Source of the DNA: Rhodohalobacter sp. 614A
GTDB taxonomy: Bacteria > Bacteroidota > Rhodothermia > Balneolales > Balneolaceae
Reading direction: 5' to 3'
DNA: 64,000 bases
NCBI RefSeq assembly: GCF_021462415.1
Contig: NZ_JAKEDS010000001.1
Location: 1,088,273-1,152,272 of the forward strand
The notes below the pieces were generated by a model that was given only the letters and a program-made list of their open reading frames with translations, did not search any database and was not told the origin of the DNA. Position numbers and translations under genes: made by a program. Below, piece after piece: positions 8,871-17,792 of the stretch (within the stretch, counting starts at the first letter, position 1; each line of letters starts with the position of its first letter).

Positions 8871-10049
8871 ATGGATGAACGACTTGAAATCGCAGGAGAA
8901 AACTTTTCAACCGATGAAGAACGAACTCAAATCGTAGAAAAGGCGTGCGATCTGATGGAGAAGATATACCAGGACGGGGATTATCCAAAACTGATGGTGA
9001 AGCGTTCGTGGTCGGAACATAACCCGATCATTACCGGCGAGATGGCGTTGCCCAGTGCGTATCGCTGGTATTTAAAAAGAGAGCTCAGAAAACTGCTTGA
9101 GAAAGGCGCCAGTATGAAAATCTTTCCTTCCCGGCCGCGGGTAGAAGTGAATGATCCGCTTCTTTTTGATAATGCTGATGAGGATGACTGGGACATCACC
9201 CAAAAGAAAATGTTTCTGTACAGCCCGGAACGGATTGACATTTCCCTGAACCGGCTGGAGCATTACACCGGAACCAAACCGGAAGATTTTCAACGGTATA
9301 TCATTTTCACAAATTATGATATGCATGTAAACGTGTTTGAAGATCTCTTTCCCGATTGTGTAAAACCAAACCGGTCGGTTCAAATGCCGGCGTATCATCA
9401 CAAGCTGCCGGAGAATAAAGGGTTTTCTCTGGTGAACATTGGGGTGGGGCCATCCAATGCGAAAACCATTTCGGATCATGTGGCCGTACTTCGTCCCGAT
9501 GCAATGGTGATGGTTGGGCATTGTGGCGGATTACGGAATCATCAGGACATTGGCGACTTTGTTCTGGCAACCGGTTTTATGCGTGCAGATGGAGTTTTGG
9601 ATCAGTTGCTGCCACTCAATATTCCCATTACTCCGAACCATTTGTTGAATGTTTACCTGAAAGAAGTGCTCGATTCAAACAACCGAAAATACCGGTTGGG
9701 AACCGTGTATACCACAGCTAACCGGAACTGGGAATTCATCAAAAAAAGAACGGTTCACGAAATCCACATCAGCCGGAGTGTAGCTATTGATATGGAATCC
9801 GCAACCGTAGCTACAAATGGATATCGCTATCGGATACCGTTTGCCACACTTTTATGTGTGAGTGATAAACCCCTGCATGGAAAGCCGAAATTAAGTGATA
9901 CGGCTCAGACGTTTTATCAGAATTCCAAAGAGATGCACCTGGAAATCGTAATTGATGCGTTGAATATGAGCAAAGCCAACTACCCGGACGGATTGCCAAA
10001 TTCAAGCATCCGGGCCATAAACGAACCGCTGATGGGTGGGCCGGAGTAG
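8871..10049 (+). CDS. amn: AMP nucleosidase
   Basis: Hydrolyses AMP to adenine and ribose 5-phosphate, controlling adenylate pools. The 392-aa protein has the N-terminal AMP nucleosidase domain (about 10-160, with VKRSWSEHNPIITGEMALPSAYRWYL) and a C-terminal phosphorylase/nucleosidase fold with VGHCGGLRNHQDIGDFVLATG, SVAIDMESATVATNGYR and the catalytic Asp in VSDKPLHGKPKL. It is about 90 residues shorter than the 484-aa E. coli enzyme, mainly in the regulatory half. The ATG at 8871 is only 14 bp from the start of the divergent NUDIX gene. Recognition is strong; the allosteric behaviour cannot be inferred. Confidence 0.95.
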   Translation: MDERLEIAGENFSTDEERTQIVEKACDLMEKIYQDGDYPKLMVKRSWSEHNPIITGEMALPSAYRWYLKRELRKLLEKGASMKIFPSRPRVEVNDPLLFDNADEDDWDITQKKMFLYSPERIDISLNRLEHYTGTKPEDFQRYIIFTNYDMHVNVFEDLFPDCVKPNRSVQMPAYHHKLPENKGFSLVNIGVGPSNAKTISDHVAVLRPDAMVMVGHCGGLRNHQDIGDFVLATGFMRADGVLDQLLPLNIPITPNHLLNVYLKEVLDSNNRKYRLGTVYTTANRNWEFIKKRTVHEIHISRSVAIDMESATVATNGYRYRIPFATLLCVSDKPLHGKPKLSDTAQTFYQNSKEMHLEIVIDALNMSKANYPDGLPNSSIRAINEPLMGGPE

Positions 10050-10057
10050 AGAATATC

Positions 10058-10111
10058 GAACAAGGAATGAAGAAGTCTGAAGTTGACTTCGCTATTCGTT
10101 ATTCCTTGTTC
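10058..10111. repeat. Nested palindromic element between amn and radC
   Basis: GAACAAGGAAT at 10058-10068 pairs perfectly with ATTCCTTGTTC at 10101-10111, and inside this GAAGTC (10072-10077) pairs with GACTTC (10085-10090). The whole forms a two-part hairpin. It sits after the amn stop and before the putative ECF promoter of radC. It may serve as a terminator without T-tract or be a dispersed REP-like intergenic repeat. Confidence 0.6.
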
Positions 10112-10136
10112 ATTATTCATCATTCCAAAGTTTTTC

Positions 10137-10169
10137 TGTAAGGAATTCACCATTTCCAGTTCATACATA
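10137..10169 (+). promoter_or_regulatory. Putative ECF-sigma promoter of radC
   Basis: A 33-bp block TGTAAGGAATT-N11-GTTCATACATA, identical in both outer 11-mers to a block upstream of the anti-sigma gene at 11571-11603. Read as a promoter it gives GGAATT, a 16-bp spacer and TACATA, which is the usual geometry of ECF-sigma promoters (GGAAC-like -35). The radC ATG lies 17 bp beyond the block, implying a very short leader. Inferred from two occurrences only. Confidence 0.5.
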
Positions 10170-10185
10170 TAAAAAGACTTTGTGA

Positions 10186-10902
10186 ATGGAACTGGAAGAA
10201 TTTGATACCGATCAATATAAAGGGCGGGCTGTCCGGGAGATGATGCCCGATGAACAGCCGCGTGAAAAACTGCTAAAGTACGGGCCTGAAAGCCTGTCGA
10301 ATGCGGAGTTACTGGCAATTCTGTTACGAACCGGCTCTAAAGGAATGAATGTAGTGGATACCTCCCGCGCACTGCTCGATCGGTTTCGTGGACTGAGAAA
10401 TCTTTCCAAACAAGACTGGCAATCGCTGAAAATAATTCCGGGTATCGCTCAAGTAAAAGCATTAACGCTCGAAGCCGTATTTGAACTGGCCAGGCGAATT
10501 CAAATGGAATCTTTGGGGGATGAAGTCACAATCACCACGCCCGAAATGGCTGCGGCTTATTTTATGCCACGCCTCAGAGATTTAAAACACGAAGAGTTTT
10601 ATGTAGCATTTCTCAACAATTCCAAGGTCTTAACCGGCTACAAAAAAATCAGTTCCGGCAGTTCAACAGCCACTGTTGTCGATCCCGCAGAAGTAATGCG
10701 CCAGGCAATTTTAAACCACGCCAATAGCATTCTTCTCGTTCACAATCATCCGTCCGGTTATCTGAAGGAATCGAAGGCAGATATTACTCTGACCAATCGT
10801 TTGAGTGAGGCAGGAAACATGCTTGGGGTGCCGGTTATCGATCATATTATTATTGCCGGGGATGGCTACATAAGCCTCAGAAATAAAAATATTCTTACCT
10901 GA
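10186..10902 (+). CDS. radC: RadC family JAMM/MPN+ domain protein
   Basis: 238 aa. An N-terminal UPF0758 helix-hairpin-helix part (REKLLKYGPESLSNAELLAILLRTG, about residues 27-52) is followed by a JAMM metalloprotease-like domain with HNHPSG and the trailing SKAD, the H-x-H-x10-D zinc signature (about residues 186-199). RadC proteins were named for DNA repair, but their biochemical role is unresolved. The loop after HNHPSG is YLKESKAD instead of the commoner DPxPSxxD, with the metal Asp kept. The preceding 33-bp motif suggests that it is under the control of the ECF sigma factor encoded just downstream. The ATG at 10186 has no good ribosome-binding site. Confidence 0.92.
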   Translation: MELEEFDTDQYKGRAVREMMPDEQPREKLLKYGPESLSNAELLAILLRTGSKGMNVVDTSRALLDRFRGLRNLSKQDWQSLKIIPGIAQVKALTLEAVFELARRIQMESLGDEVTITTPEMAAAYFMPRLRDLKHEEFYVAFLNNSKVLTGYKKISSGSSTATVVDPAEVMRQAILNHANSILLVHNHPSGYLKESKADITLTNRLSEAGNMLGVPVIDHIIIAGDGYISLRNKNILT

Positions 10903-11014
10903 TTTCGGTTGCTTTAAAAATTCTAATCTTTCAGCTGAAAATAATCCAATTTTAATTTGTCCAAAAAGGGGCATCTGTTATATTCACAAGGGTATAAATA
11001 AATCTTTGTGCGTT

Positions 11015-11554
11015 ATGGACTATTCGGAATTGGTGTATGCTGTTGAAAGGGGCGATATGCAGACGGCAAACAGAATGTGTGCAGAAGCTATACCAATTTT
11101 GAAAAAGTATCTCATATCTAAGGTGAATGCCAGCCCTGAGGATGCGGAAGACGCGGTTCAAAAAATGTTTGAATACGTGATTCCGAAAATTCAGAATGAT
11201 GAAATCACCAGTCCATCCGGATTGCTTTCCTATATGTTGGCCGGCGCAAGGCACAGTTACTACAAAATAGTTCGCGATTTTGATTTAGATAAGTACGGAG
11301 AAATCGAAGAAGATTTGGTTTCGGAAGCCGACCAGGTTTGGAATCTCGTGAATGAAGAACAGCAAACGATTCTTTCAAGATGTATCGAGAAGTTGAAGGG
11401 GCACTACCAGGAAATGATTACTTTCCTGTTTGACCACCCGGATGCAGACTCTAATGAGATTGCAGAATATTTTGATATTTCATTGAATAATGCGTGGATA
11501 CGTAAACACAGAGTAATTCAGCAGTTGAGCGATTGTGTGCAGCAATATTTCTAA
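11015..11554 (+). CDS. ECF-type RNA polymerase sigma factor
   Basis: Predicted 179-aa alternative sigma factor. Region 2 is seen in SPEDAEDAVQKMFEYVIPKI (about residues 44-63 counted from this start) and region 4 in SNEIAEYFDISLNNAWIRKHRVIQQL near the C-terminus, a helix-turn-helix for the -35 element. The frame opens at a TTG at 11006, but the ATG at 11015 (MDYSELVYAVERGD) is preferred. Conservation to textbook ECF factors is modest, so it belongs to a divergent subfamily. The next gene encodes a membrane protein with TPR-like repeats that fits an anti-sigma partner. Its likely target motif is found upstream of that gene and of radC. Confidence 0.82.
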   Translation: MDYSELVYAVERGDMQTANRMCAEAIPILKKYLISKVNASPEDAEDAVQKMFEYVIPKIQNDEITSPSGLLSYMLAGARHSYYKIVRDFDLDKYGEIEEDLVSEADQVWNLVNEEQQTILSRCIEKLKGHYQEMITFLFDHPDADSNEIAEYFDISLNNAWIRKHRVIQQLSDCVQQYF

Positions 11555-11570
11555 GAAGATGAAAAAATAT

Positions 11571-11603
11571 TGTAAGGAATTGGCAAAATCCGGTTCATAC
11601 ATA
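11571..11603 (+). promoter_or_regulatory. Putative ECF-sigma promoter of the anti-sigma gene
   Basis: Second copy of the TGTAAGGAATT-N11-GTTCATACATA block; 27 of 33 positions match the radC copy at 10137-10169, and both outer 11-mers are exact. It lies in the 99-bp gap between the sigma and anti-sigma genes, 50 bp before the ATG at 11654. A promoter here would let the sigma factor raise its own antagonist, a feedback loop. Inference from motif repetition. Confidence 0.5.
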
Positions 11604-11653
11604 CGAGAGGTTGTAAGAGTAAGTATCAACCGGAGTGAATAAACCCCACTACA

Positions 11654-12478
11654 ATGAAAGAAAAAGAGAAGATAGAGATACTTAAAAAAATAGATCTGTA
11701 CATCCGAGGGAAACTGACACAAGACGAAATCGATGAGTTATGGAAAACATTTCTCGAACATCCGGAATACTACGATATTCTGGAAACGGAAGTACACCTG
11801 AAGAGCCTCATTAAAAAAGGCGAAAAACCCCGATTTTCTTCTGAAAGGGCGGAGCCATCAACAGGTTCTGATATTTCCGGCATTCACACCTACAAAGGAT
11901 GGCTTTATGCTGCCGCCGCGGCTGTAATCCTGGCTTTGGGATTACAGTTTTTTGCCCTGCAGCAACCCGACTCCGTTCAGAGTTTTGCCCTTGCAGAAAT
12001 TGAGCAGACTCATTTGATCGGCGCCGATGTTCTTCGGTCCGGCGAAGAAGGGAATGAAAACCTGGACGTTGCTATTAACGATGCTCTGGCTACCGCTTAC
12101 GAAGGAGAAACGGAAAGAGCTATTGCGCAATTTCAGGAAATTTTAGGTCAGTCACTTTCTGATCAACAAAAAGCCAGGGTAGAAATGAATCTTGGAATCC
12201 TGCTCTATAACAACGGGCAGTTTGAGACGGCAAAAAACCACTTTGAATCTGTGACCGAAATTGAAGATTTGGAAGATCACCAGGTAGAAAAGTCGTGGTG
12301 GTTTCTTGGGAATACGTATCTGAACCTGAATCAGCCAAGGGCAGCGAGGGAGGCAATCTTTACTGCGTATAGCATGGATGGACCGTTTCAGGCGGCAGCA
12401 CTTTCTCTGCTGAAAAAACTGGATTTACGGCTGGGAAATCTCCCAACCGATGAACAGCCTTCCCGATTGGGAAATTGA
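11654..12478 (+). CDS. Anti-sigma-like membrane protein with TPR repeats
   Basis: 274 aa. A cytosolic N-terminus (KIDLYIRGKLTQDEIDELWKTFLEHPEYYDILETEVHLKSL, cut here as a helical region, residues 13-53) resembles the short N-terminal domains of anti-sigma factors. One membrane helix follows at about 82-101 and then a periplasmic part with TPR-like helices (AYEGETERAIAQFQEIL; NLGILLYNNGQFETAKNHFESV; WFLGNTYLNLNQPRAAREAIFTA). No zinc-binding HxxxCxxC motif is present. Its place directly after an ECF sigma gene is the main argument for the role: it would hold the sigma factor at the membrane until a periplasmic signal is sensed. No direct evidence of binding is visible. Confidence 0.75.
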   Translation: MKEKEKIEILKKIDLYIRGKLTQDEIDELWKTFLEHPEYYDILETEVHLKSLIKKGEKPRFSSERAEPSTGSDISGIHTYKGWLYAAAAAVILALGLQFFALQQPDSVQSFALAEIEQTHLIGADVLRSGEEGNENLDVAINDALATAYEGETERAIAQFQEILGQSLSDQQKARVEMNLGILLYNNGQFETAKNHFESVTEIEDLEDHQVEKSWWFLGNTYLNLNQPRAAREAIFTAYSMDGPFQAAALSLLKKLDLRLGNLPTDEQPSRLGN

Positions 12479-12485
12479 AAACAAG

Positions 12486-12550
12486 ATTCCCAGGTCTCTG
12501 ATCTTACAATTCTGGTGAAATTATTTTTCACCTCGATGAGACCGGGGAAT
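12486..12550. terminator. Convergent junction with nested inverted repeats
   Basis: The outer arms 12486-12498 and 12538-12550 match in 12 of 13 positions. Inside, GGTGAAA (12514-12520) pairs perfectly with TTTCACC (12526-12532). The structure overlaps the ppk stop codon and separates the convergent anti-sigma and ppk genes, so it could end transcription from both sides. T-tracts are short. Confidence 0.4.
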
Positions 12551-14779
12551 AGGCTCTGAGTATGATTTGGTATGAGTCATCAGGAAATCATGCGTACCCA
12601 ATTTTTTCTCTCCTTTTTTGCGCTCCACTTTACGATAGCTCCCGTTCGATTTCATGATCCATCGTTGCTGGTTATCCCGCAGGTAAATATTCAGCATAAA
12701 CTGAAGGTATTTTTTCAGAAGCGGGTGTTCGATGGGCGCCAATACTTCAACCCGGGCATCAAGGTTACGATGCATCCAGTCGGCCGAACCTGTAAAGTAA
12801 AGGTCGTCCCCACCGTGGTGGAAATAGTAACAGCGTGAATGTTCAAGGAACCGGCCAATAATGGAGTGGACGTGGATGTTATCACTCAAGCCTTTTTTCT
12901 GAGGAATAAGCCGGCAAACACCTCTTACAATCATATCGATTTTAACACCGGCTTGGGATGCTTCATACAGTTTCTGAATAATCAGTGGGTCTTCCAAGCT
13001 GTTCATTTTGGCAATAATGCGGGCTTCCCGTCCTTGCTTGGCTTCATCAATTTCGGCCTGGATTAAAGCCATGATGTTATTCCTCAAATGCTTGGGGGCA
13101 ACAAATGTTTTTTTGAAAGTCTGATCAGGAGCGTAGCCGGTTAGAAGATTAAAAACATCGGAAACATCGGACGCAATATCGTCGCGACAGGTAAAGTATC
13201 CAAGGTCTTCATAGAGTTGAGCCGTATCCGGGTGATAATTCCCTGTTCCGATGTGCACATAACGGCGAAGCCCGTCTTCTTCCTCGCGGACAACAATCGT
13301 CAGTTTGGTATGAATTTTTAAACCGGCAATTCCGTACGAAACGTGAACTCCTGCTTTTTCAAGACGCTGTGCCCAGCTTATATTTCGCTCTTCATCAAAC
13401 CGGGCTTTTAGTTCAATCAAAATGGCGACCTGTTTATCCGCTTCGGCCGCACGAATCAATGCATGCATTAAAGGCGAATCGCTGGAAGTTCTGTAGAGGG
13501 TTTGCTTGATGGCCAGAACTTTTGGATCACGCGCCGCTTCTTCTACAAAACGCTGGGTAGACGATTCAAAACTATGATAAGGATGGTGAACAATGAAATC
13601 GCCTTTTTTAATGACCTGGAAAACGCTCGGGGTTTCTTCATCAATAGGATGCCGGAAGACAGGATGAAGCGTGGGCACCCACTGTTCAATCTTCAAGTGC
13701 TGGAATCCCTCAATATTATACAGCTGCATTGCGTCTGCGAGCCCGATCGGCCCTTCCATTTCAAACACTTCATTTTGGTGAACATTGAGGTGGCTGAAGA
13801 GATATTTCTTGACATCAATCGGCATATTCTTGTCGATTTCCAGGCGCACAACTTCAGCAAACCTGCGTTCGCGAAGTTCTTCTTCAATCATTTCAAGGAG
13901 GTCATCAGCTTCTTCCTCATTGCGTTCGAGATCGGCATTTCTTGTTACCCGAAAAACATTTGCAGAAAGTACCTCCACGCCCGGAAAAAAACGTCCGATT
14001 TTTTCAACAATCAGATCCTTTACAGAAAGTAAAATTACCCGATCTTCCGTGTGCTCAAGTTGAATCCATCGGGGGCGATTGGCCGGGATTTTAATTCGTG
14101 CAAAAAGAAGTTCATCATTTGCCTTATTTCGAAGCTTGATAGCCAGAGACCGGCTTTTGTTTGAGATAAACGGGAAAGGATGCGCTTCGTCCACAGCCAG
14201 TGGCGTGATGATCGGATAGATTTGCTTCTCAAAATATTCATCCGCTTTTTGCTGAAGGGATGAATCCAGTTCGGAGTATTCCTTTATCTGGATGCCGTTC
14301 TTTTTCAGCTTCGGTAGCAGATCGTCCAGGTAACAACTTCGGTACTGCTTAATCATTTTTTTCACAACCCTTCGGATGGCATGGAGTTGTTCGTCCGGAG
14401 TTTTGCCGTCAACCGTTAATTCGGATACACCCGCATGAAGTTGTCTCTTTAAACCGCCTACGCGTTTTTGGAAAAACTCATCAAGATTGGAGCAAACAAT
14501 CCCGATAAATTTTACCCTTTCAAGAAGAGGTAATTCCTCATTCAGAGCCACTTCCAGAACCCGCCAGTTAAACTTCAGCCAGTTAACCTCATAATTCAGA
14601 AAGTAGTCACTGCCGAAAATTTTCAGTTCGCTTGGTGTCAGGTCTTTTTGCAACCCTTTTTGTGAAAGAATCTCGTTTTTCAATGGATTCGATTTGGATT
14701 TCTTTTTCTTTAATTTTTGCAAGTTCACCGGTTTGAACTCATTCGTGTCCGGTGAATACGATGATTTCGACATTGACAA
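12521..14779 (-). CDS. ppk: Polyphosphate kinase 1
   Basis: Makes inorganic polyphosphate from ATP (reversible); 752 aa. After a basic N-terminal tail (about 50 residues rich in Lys) comes the N domain with YFLNYEVNWLKFNWRVLEVA, followed by VCSNLDEFFQKRVGGLKRQ. The phospholipase-D-like C domains contain the autophosphorylated histidine H490 in GLKIHTK and a second conserved histidine in YVHIGTGNYHPDTAQLYEDLG. The C-terminal region includes GSADWMHRNLDARVEVLAPI. The N-terminal tail is longer than in E. coli Ppk (688 aa) and could start at either of two ATGs (residue 1 or 3). It is divergent from ruvB with a 149-bp gap. Confidence 0.96.
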   Translation of the reverse strand: MSMSKSSYSPDTNEFKPVNLQKLKKKKSKSNPLKNEILSQKGLQKDLTPSELKIFGSDYFLNYEVNWLKFNWRVLEVALNEELPLLERVKFIGIVCSNLDEFFQKRVGGLKRQLHAGVSELTVDGKTPDEQLHAIRRVVKKMIKQYRSCYLDDLLPKLKKNGIQIKEYSELDSSLQQKADEYFEKQIYPIITPLAVDEAHPFPFISNKSRSLAIKLRNKANDELLFARIKIPANRPRWIQLEHTEDRVILLSVKDLIVEKIGRFFPGVEVLSANVFRVTRNADLERNEEEADDLLEMIEEELRERRFAEVVRLEIDKNMPIDVKKYLFSHLNVHQNEVFEMEGPIGLADAMQLYNIEGFQHLKIEQWVPTLHPVFRHPIDEETPSVFQVIKKGDFIVHHPYHSFESSTQRFVEEAARDPKVLAIKQTLYRTSSDSPLMHALIRAAEADKQVAILIELKARFDEERNISWAQRLEKAGVHVSYGIAGLKIHTKLTIVVREEEDGLRRYVHIGTGNYHPDTAQLYEDLGYFTCRDDIASDVSDVFNLLTGYAPDQTFKKTFVAPKHLRNNIMALIQAEIDEAKQGREARIIAKMNSLEDPLIIQKLYEASQAGVKIDMIVRGVCRLIPQKKGLSDNIHVHSIIGRFLEHSRCYYFHHGGDDLYFTGSADWMHRNLDARVEVLAPIEHPLLKKYLQFMLNIYLRDNQQRWIMKSNGSYRKVERKKGEKKLGTHDFLMTHTKSYSEPIPRSHRGEK

Positions 14780-14928
14780 TCCTATTTAGACGGCTGGAAA
14801 TTATTGTGTGCTGTTTATCAAATACTCCTAACGAAAAATGTTGGAGTTTGATTTCGAACACTGAATTTCAAGATTAAGTTAATTATTATAAGATTAACTT
14901 AGTTTTAACATTTTCGAAGGAATAAATA

Positions 14929-15954
14929 TTGCAGAATCCACTTTTGAATCCGGAAGAGAAAGATCCCGTAATTGAAGAATCGCTAAGGCCCTCATCTCTG
15001 CAAGAGTTTGTTGGCCAGCAAAAAGTTATCCAAAACCTGTCCATTTTCATCCAGGCGGCAAGGAAACGTGGAGAAGCCCTGGATCACGTAATTTTATCGG
15101 GTCCGCCCGGCCTTGGAAAAACCACGCTCGCCTTTATCATTGCCAGGGAAATGGGCGTTCAAATCAAACCGACAACAGGCCCCGTGCTCGAAAAACCGGG
15201 CGATCTTGCCGGACTTCTGACCAACCTCGAAAATGGTGACGTTTTGTTTATTGATGAAATTCACCGTCTCAATCCGGTTGTGGAGGAGTATCTCTATTCG
15301 GCTATGGAGGATTATAAGCTCGATATTGTAATCGATTCAGGCCCCAATGCGCGGAGTGTTCAGATCGAATTAAATCATTTTACGCTTGTTGGAGCAACCA
15401 CCAGAAAGGGTTTGTTGACGGCACCTTTACGCGCCCGTTTCGGCATTGATATGCGGCTGGATTATTACGATGCCGAACTCCTTCAAAGAATTGCATATCG
15501 CACAGCAGGAATCCTGAATTATGGAATTACGGATAAAGGGGCTTATGAAATTGCCAGAAGAAGCCGGGGTACTCCGCGAATTGTAAACAAATTGTTGAGA
15601 AGAACGCGTGATTTTGCCCAGGTTGATGGCCTTGATTCCATTGACGATGCTATTGCGGATAAAGCTCTTAATGCTTTGGATGTTGATAAAAATGGCTTGG
15701 ATGAGATGGATGTTCGCATCCTGAAGGCGATTGTAGAAAACTACAAAGGCGGGCCGGTTGGTTTGGGCACACTTGCAGTGGCCGTTGGAGAGGACAAAGG
15801 AACCATAGAGGAAGTTTATGAGCCATTTTTGATCAAAGAAGGATTTATGCAGCGCACCCCGAAAGGACGGGTTGCCACGGCAAAATCGTATCAATATTTA
15901 GGGGTTAAAAAAGGCGCCCCGGATAATGACGACCGCGATTTATTTAATTTGTAA
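14929..15954 (+). CDS. ruvB: Holliday junction branch-migration ATPase RuvB
   Basis: AAA+ motor that drives branch migration of Holliday junctions with RuvA; 341 aa. Walker A is GPPGLGKT at residues 58-65, Walker B ends in DEIH at 109-112, and the sensor/arginine-finger region [18 protein letters not shown] follows. The C-terminal winged helix includes [16 protein letters not shown]. The start is a TTG at 14929, preceded by GAAGGA; the first in-frame ATG lies far inside the ATPase domain, so the TTG start is well supported. RuvA and RuvC are not in the window. The gene ends 6 bp from the convergent beta-helix lipoprotein gene. Confidence 0.97.
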   Translation: MQNPLLNPEEKDPVIEESLRPSSLQEFVGQQKVIQNLSIFIQAARKRGEALDHVILSGPPGLGKTTLAFIIAREMGVQIKPTTGPVLEKPGDLAGLLTNLENGDVLFIDEIHRLNPVVEEYLYSAMEDYKLDIVIDSGPNARSVQIELNHFTLVGATTRKGLLTAPLRARFGIDMRLDYYDAELLQRIAYRTAGILNYGITDKGAYEIARRSRGTPRIVNKLLRRTRDFAQVDGLDSIDDAIADKALNALDVDKNGLDEMDVRILKAIVENYKGGPVGLGTLAVAVGEDKGTIEEVYEPFLIKEGFMQRTPKGRVATAKSYQYLGVKKGAPDNDDRDLFNL

Positions 15955-15960
15955 ACCGCA

Positions 15961-17568
15961 TCATTCCCATTCATTCCAAAGATTAACGGGATTCAGTGAA
16001 CGGTCTACAACGACGCTGTCCGTGATTTGTGAATTTGTGACGCCGCACTGTCCGTCCGACCACGCGTGATTCATGGCTGGTGGATGACAGTTGTATTGAT
16101 CTCCGCATATCCAGTTTGCACGGTTTGGAGTGGATGAGTTGGCTCCCGTAAAAATGTGGGTAGCACAATTTCCAGGTGAATAATTTGCTGAATAAAAAGC
16201 CACATTGCTGGAATCCCAGGCAGTACTGTACATTTTGTTCGCTTCTACTTTGATATGATGCCCGCCGGCAATCCCGATTCCTACCTGCCCGGGATTTATG
16301 CCGATATTGCCAACCGCTTCCTGAAATCGGCCGCCGCCATCCCCAAGCATGATAAATGAACCAGAACCGGAAAGACTGTGGCCACGGGCACGATTGCGAT
16401 GAACCTGAATCCAGTCGGTACTGTCGCCGGCGGATTTGTAAATATTGATCCAGTCTTCCAGGGGATCGGCACCGTAAGGATCAGTGCGAATCATAGTATT
16501 TTCTGAAATTCGAATGCCGGACCCGGTGCACTCATCACACTGGAAAAAGTTGCGTCCCGTATTCAATCCTTCATTATTTACAACTTCCAGAGGCCCATCG
16601 CTGAAACGCAATCTTACGGCAGACGCCACATTTTTGAAATAGGATTCACGAATTCTTATATCTGACGCATTATCCAGCTGGATTGCCCCGTAATTTTGAC
16701 CCGAAGAATCCGGTGCTATATTGAGGAAGCGTCCTTTTCTGATGGTTACAGCAGATATTCCGCTGGTAGAAAAAATGCCGTGGAGGTGATAATTACGCAT
16801 CTCAATCCATCCAATTCTGTTTTGGTTGATTCCTCCGCTAAATGCCCTGTAAATGGAATCTTGTCCGTCCAGAACAGCTCCGCTCAGCCCCATCCACGAG
16901 TTGCCGGTTTTTGAAGTAAGCACAGATTGGCCGGTGTGAACTCCTCCACGAACGATAAACTTGCTTCCAGCGGGGCATGTGTAATTTGCAATGCTAAAGC
17001 TTTCGCCCATTCCAATCAGAACAAAATCACCCAGTTGATTGAACAAATTACTACAAGCTGATGATTCATCGGTATCAGAAGCCCAGTTTTTTAATATTTC
17101 GCGGATCTCCTGTGTGCTTTTTCGGCGTGGTCCGTCGGCAGATTCGGCTGACGAATTGAGAAGGTTTTCTATCCTGCGGCTGAGAATAGAATGTTCATTA
17201 TCGGTAAGTGAACTGAAATTTTTATCCAGTCTTTGCAGCGACTCAGACAATTGTTCAAGCGTTTCATCATCAAAATAGATGGTATTTGAGGTGGCAGTGC
17301 GGACCGGTGCACCCAATTCCAGCACATCTTCATCACTGAGGCTGTCAATTTCTGTGCTGTTCATGGATTCAACATCATCAATCATATCCAGAAAATCCGA
17401 ATAAAGATCCTGCGGAGTAGTAACCCCGGCTTTTTGTAAGATATTGGTATCCACCTTTTCGGCGGGAATATTTTTGTCTCTGTCATTTCGGATGCTGAAT
17501 TCGCAGGAAGCAGCTCCGGCCGCCATCACAAAAATAAGAGCATAGCTAAAAAGGAGAACTCTTCTCAT
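15961..17568 (-). CDS. Lipoprotein with right-handed beta-helix domain
   Basis: 535-aa predicted surface or periplasmic lipoprotein; lipobox AAGAASC with C22. Residues about 40-165 form a helical acidic region with MNSTEIDSLSDEDVLELG. From about 185 the sequence shows short repeating strands typical of a pectate-lyase-like parallel beta-helix (VLDGQDSIYRAFSGG, IEMRNYHLHGIFS, IRIRESYFKNVASAV, GIRISENTM). Paired cysteines (CDEC near 345, others near the C-terminus) may form disulfides. No catalytic residues of a polysaccharide lyase could be assigned, so it may bind rather than cut glycans. A full-length paralogue, broken by a stop codon, occurs at 24822-26438 on the other strand. Confidence 0.8.
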   Translation of the reverse strand: MRRVLLFSYALIFVMAAGAASCEFSIRNDRDKNIPAEKVDTNILQKAGVTTPQDLYSDFLDMIDDVESMNSTEIDSLSDEDVLELGAPVRTATSNTIYFDDETLEQLSESLQRLDKNFSSLTDNEHSILSRRIENLLNSSAESADGPRRKSTQEIREILKNWASDTDESSACSNLFNQLGDFVLIGMGESFSIANYTCPAGSKFIVRGGVHTGQSVLTSKTGNSWMGLSGAVLDGQDSIYRAFSGGINQNRIGWIEMRNYHLHGIFSTSGISAVTIRKGRFLNIAPDSSGQNYGAIQLDNASDIRIRESYFKNVASAVRLRFSDGPLEVVNNEGLNTGRNFFQCDECTGSGIRISENTMIRTDPYGADPLEDWINIYKSAGDSTDWIQVHRNRARGHSLSGSGSFIMLGDGGGRFQEAVGNIGINPGQVGIGIAGGHHIKVEANKMYSTAWDSSNVAFYSANYSPGNCATHIFTGANSSTPNRANWICGDQYNCHPPAMNHAWSDGQCGVTNSQITDSVVVDRSLNPVNLWNEWE

Positions 17569-17792
17569 GATTTAATCGGTTGGGTTGGGTTGATGATTGA
17601 TGTCTGCATGAAACGTATGCTACGATAAACAAAATTTGGCAACGAGTCTATAACAGATACTTAAAGCGCTGACGAAACGATAAACCAAATGAGCAATAAA
17701 AGTTGGCACTTGAGAAATGAAACATGGTCAGATTTTTTGTACATTGAGCCGCTTTGAAGTGCTAACCAAGATTATCTAAAAGAAGATTTTAT
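17569..17792. other. Divergent promoter region before metK
   Basis: The 224 bp between the beta-helix lipoprotein gene and metK hold the promoters of both. I looked for a SAM riboswitch on the metK side and found no conserved SAM-I or SAM-II core. An AAGAAGA stretch lies just upstream of the metK ATG. Confidence 0.4.

Noticed and set aside
17569-17792. Possible SAM riboswitch upstream of metK
   Set aside because: No SAM-I (kink-turn, GAGGGA) or SAM-II core could be recognised, and no terminator hairpin lies between this region and the ATG.
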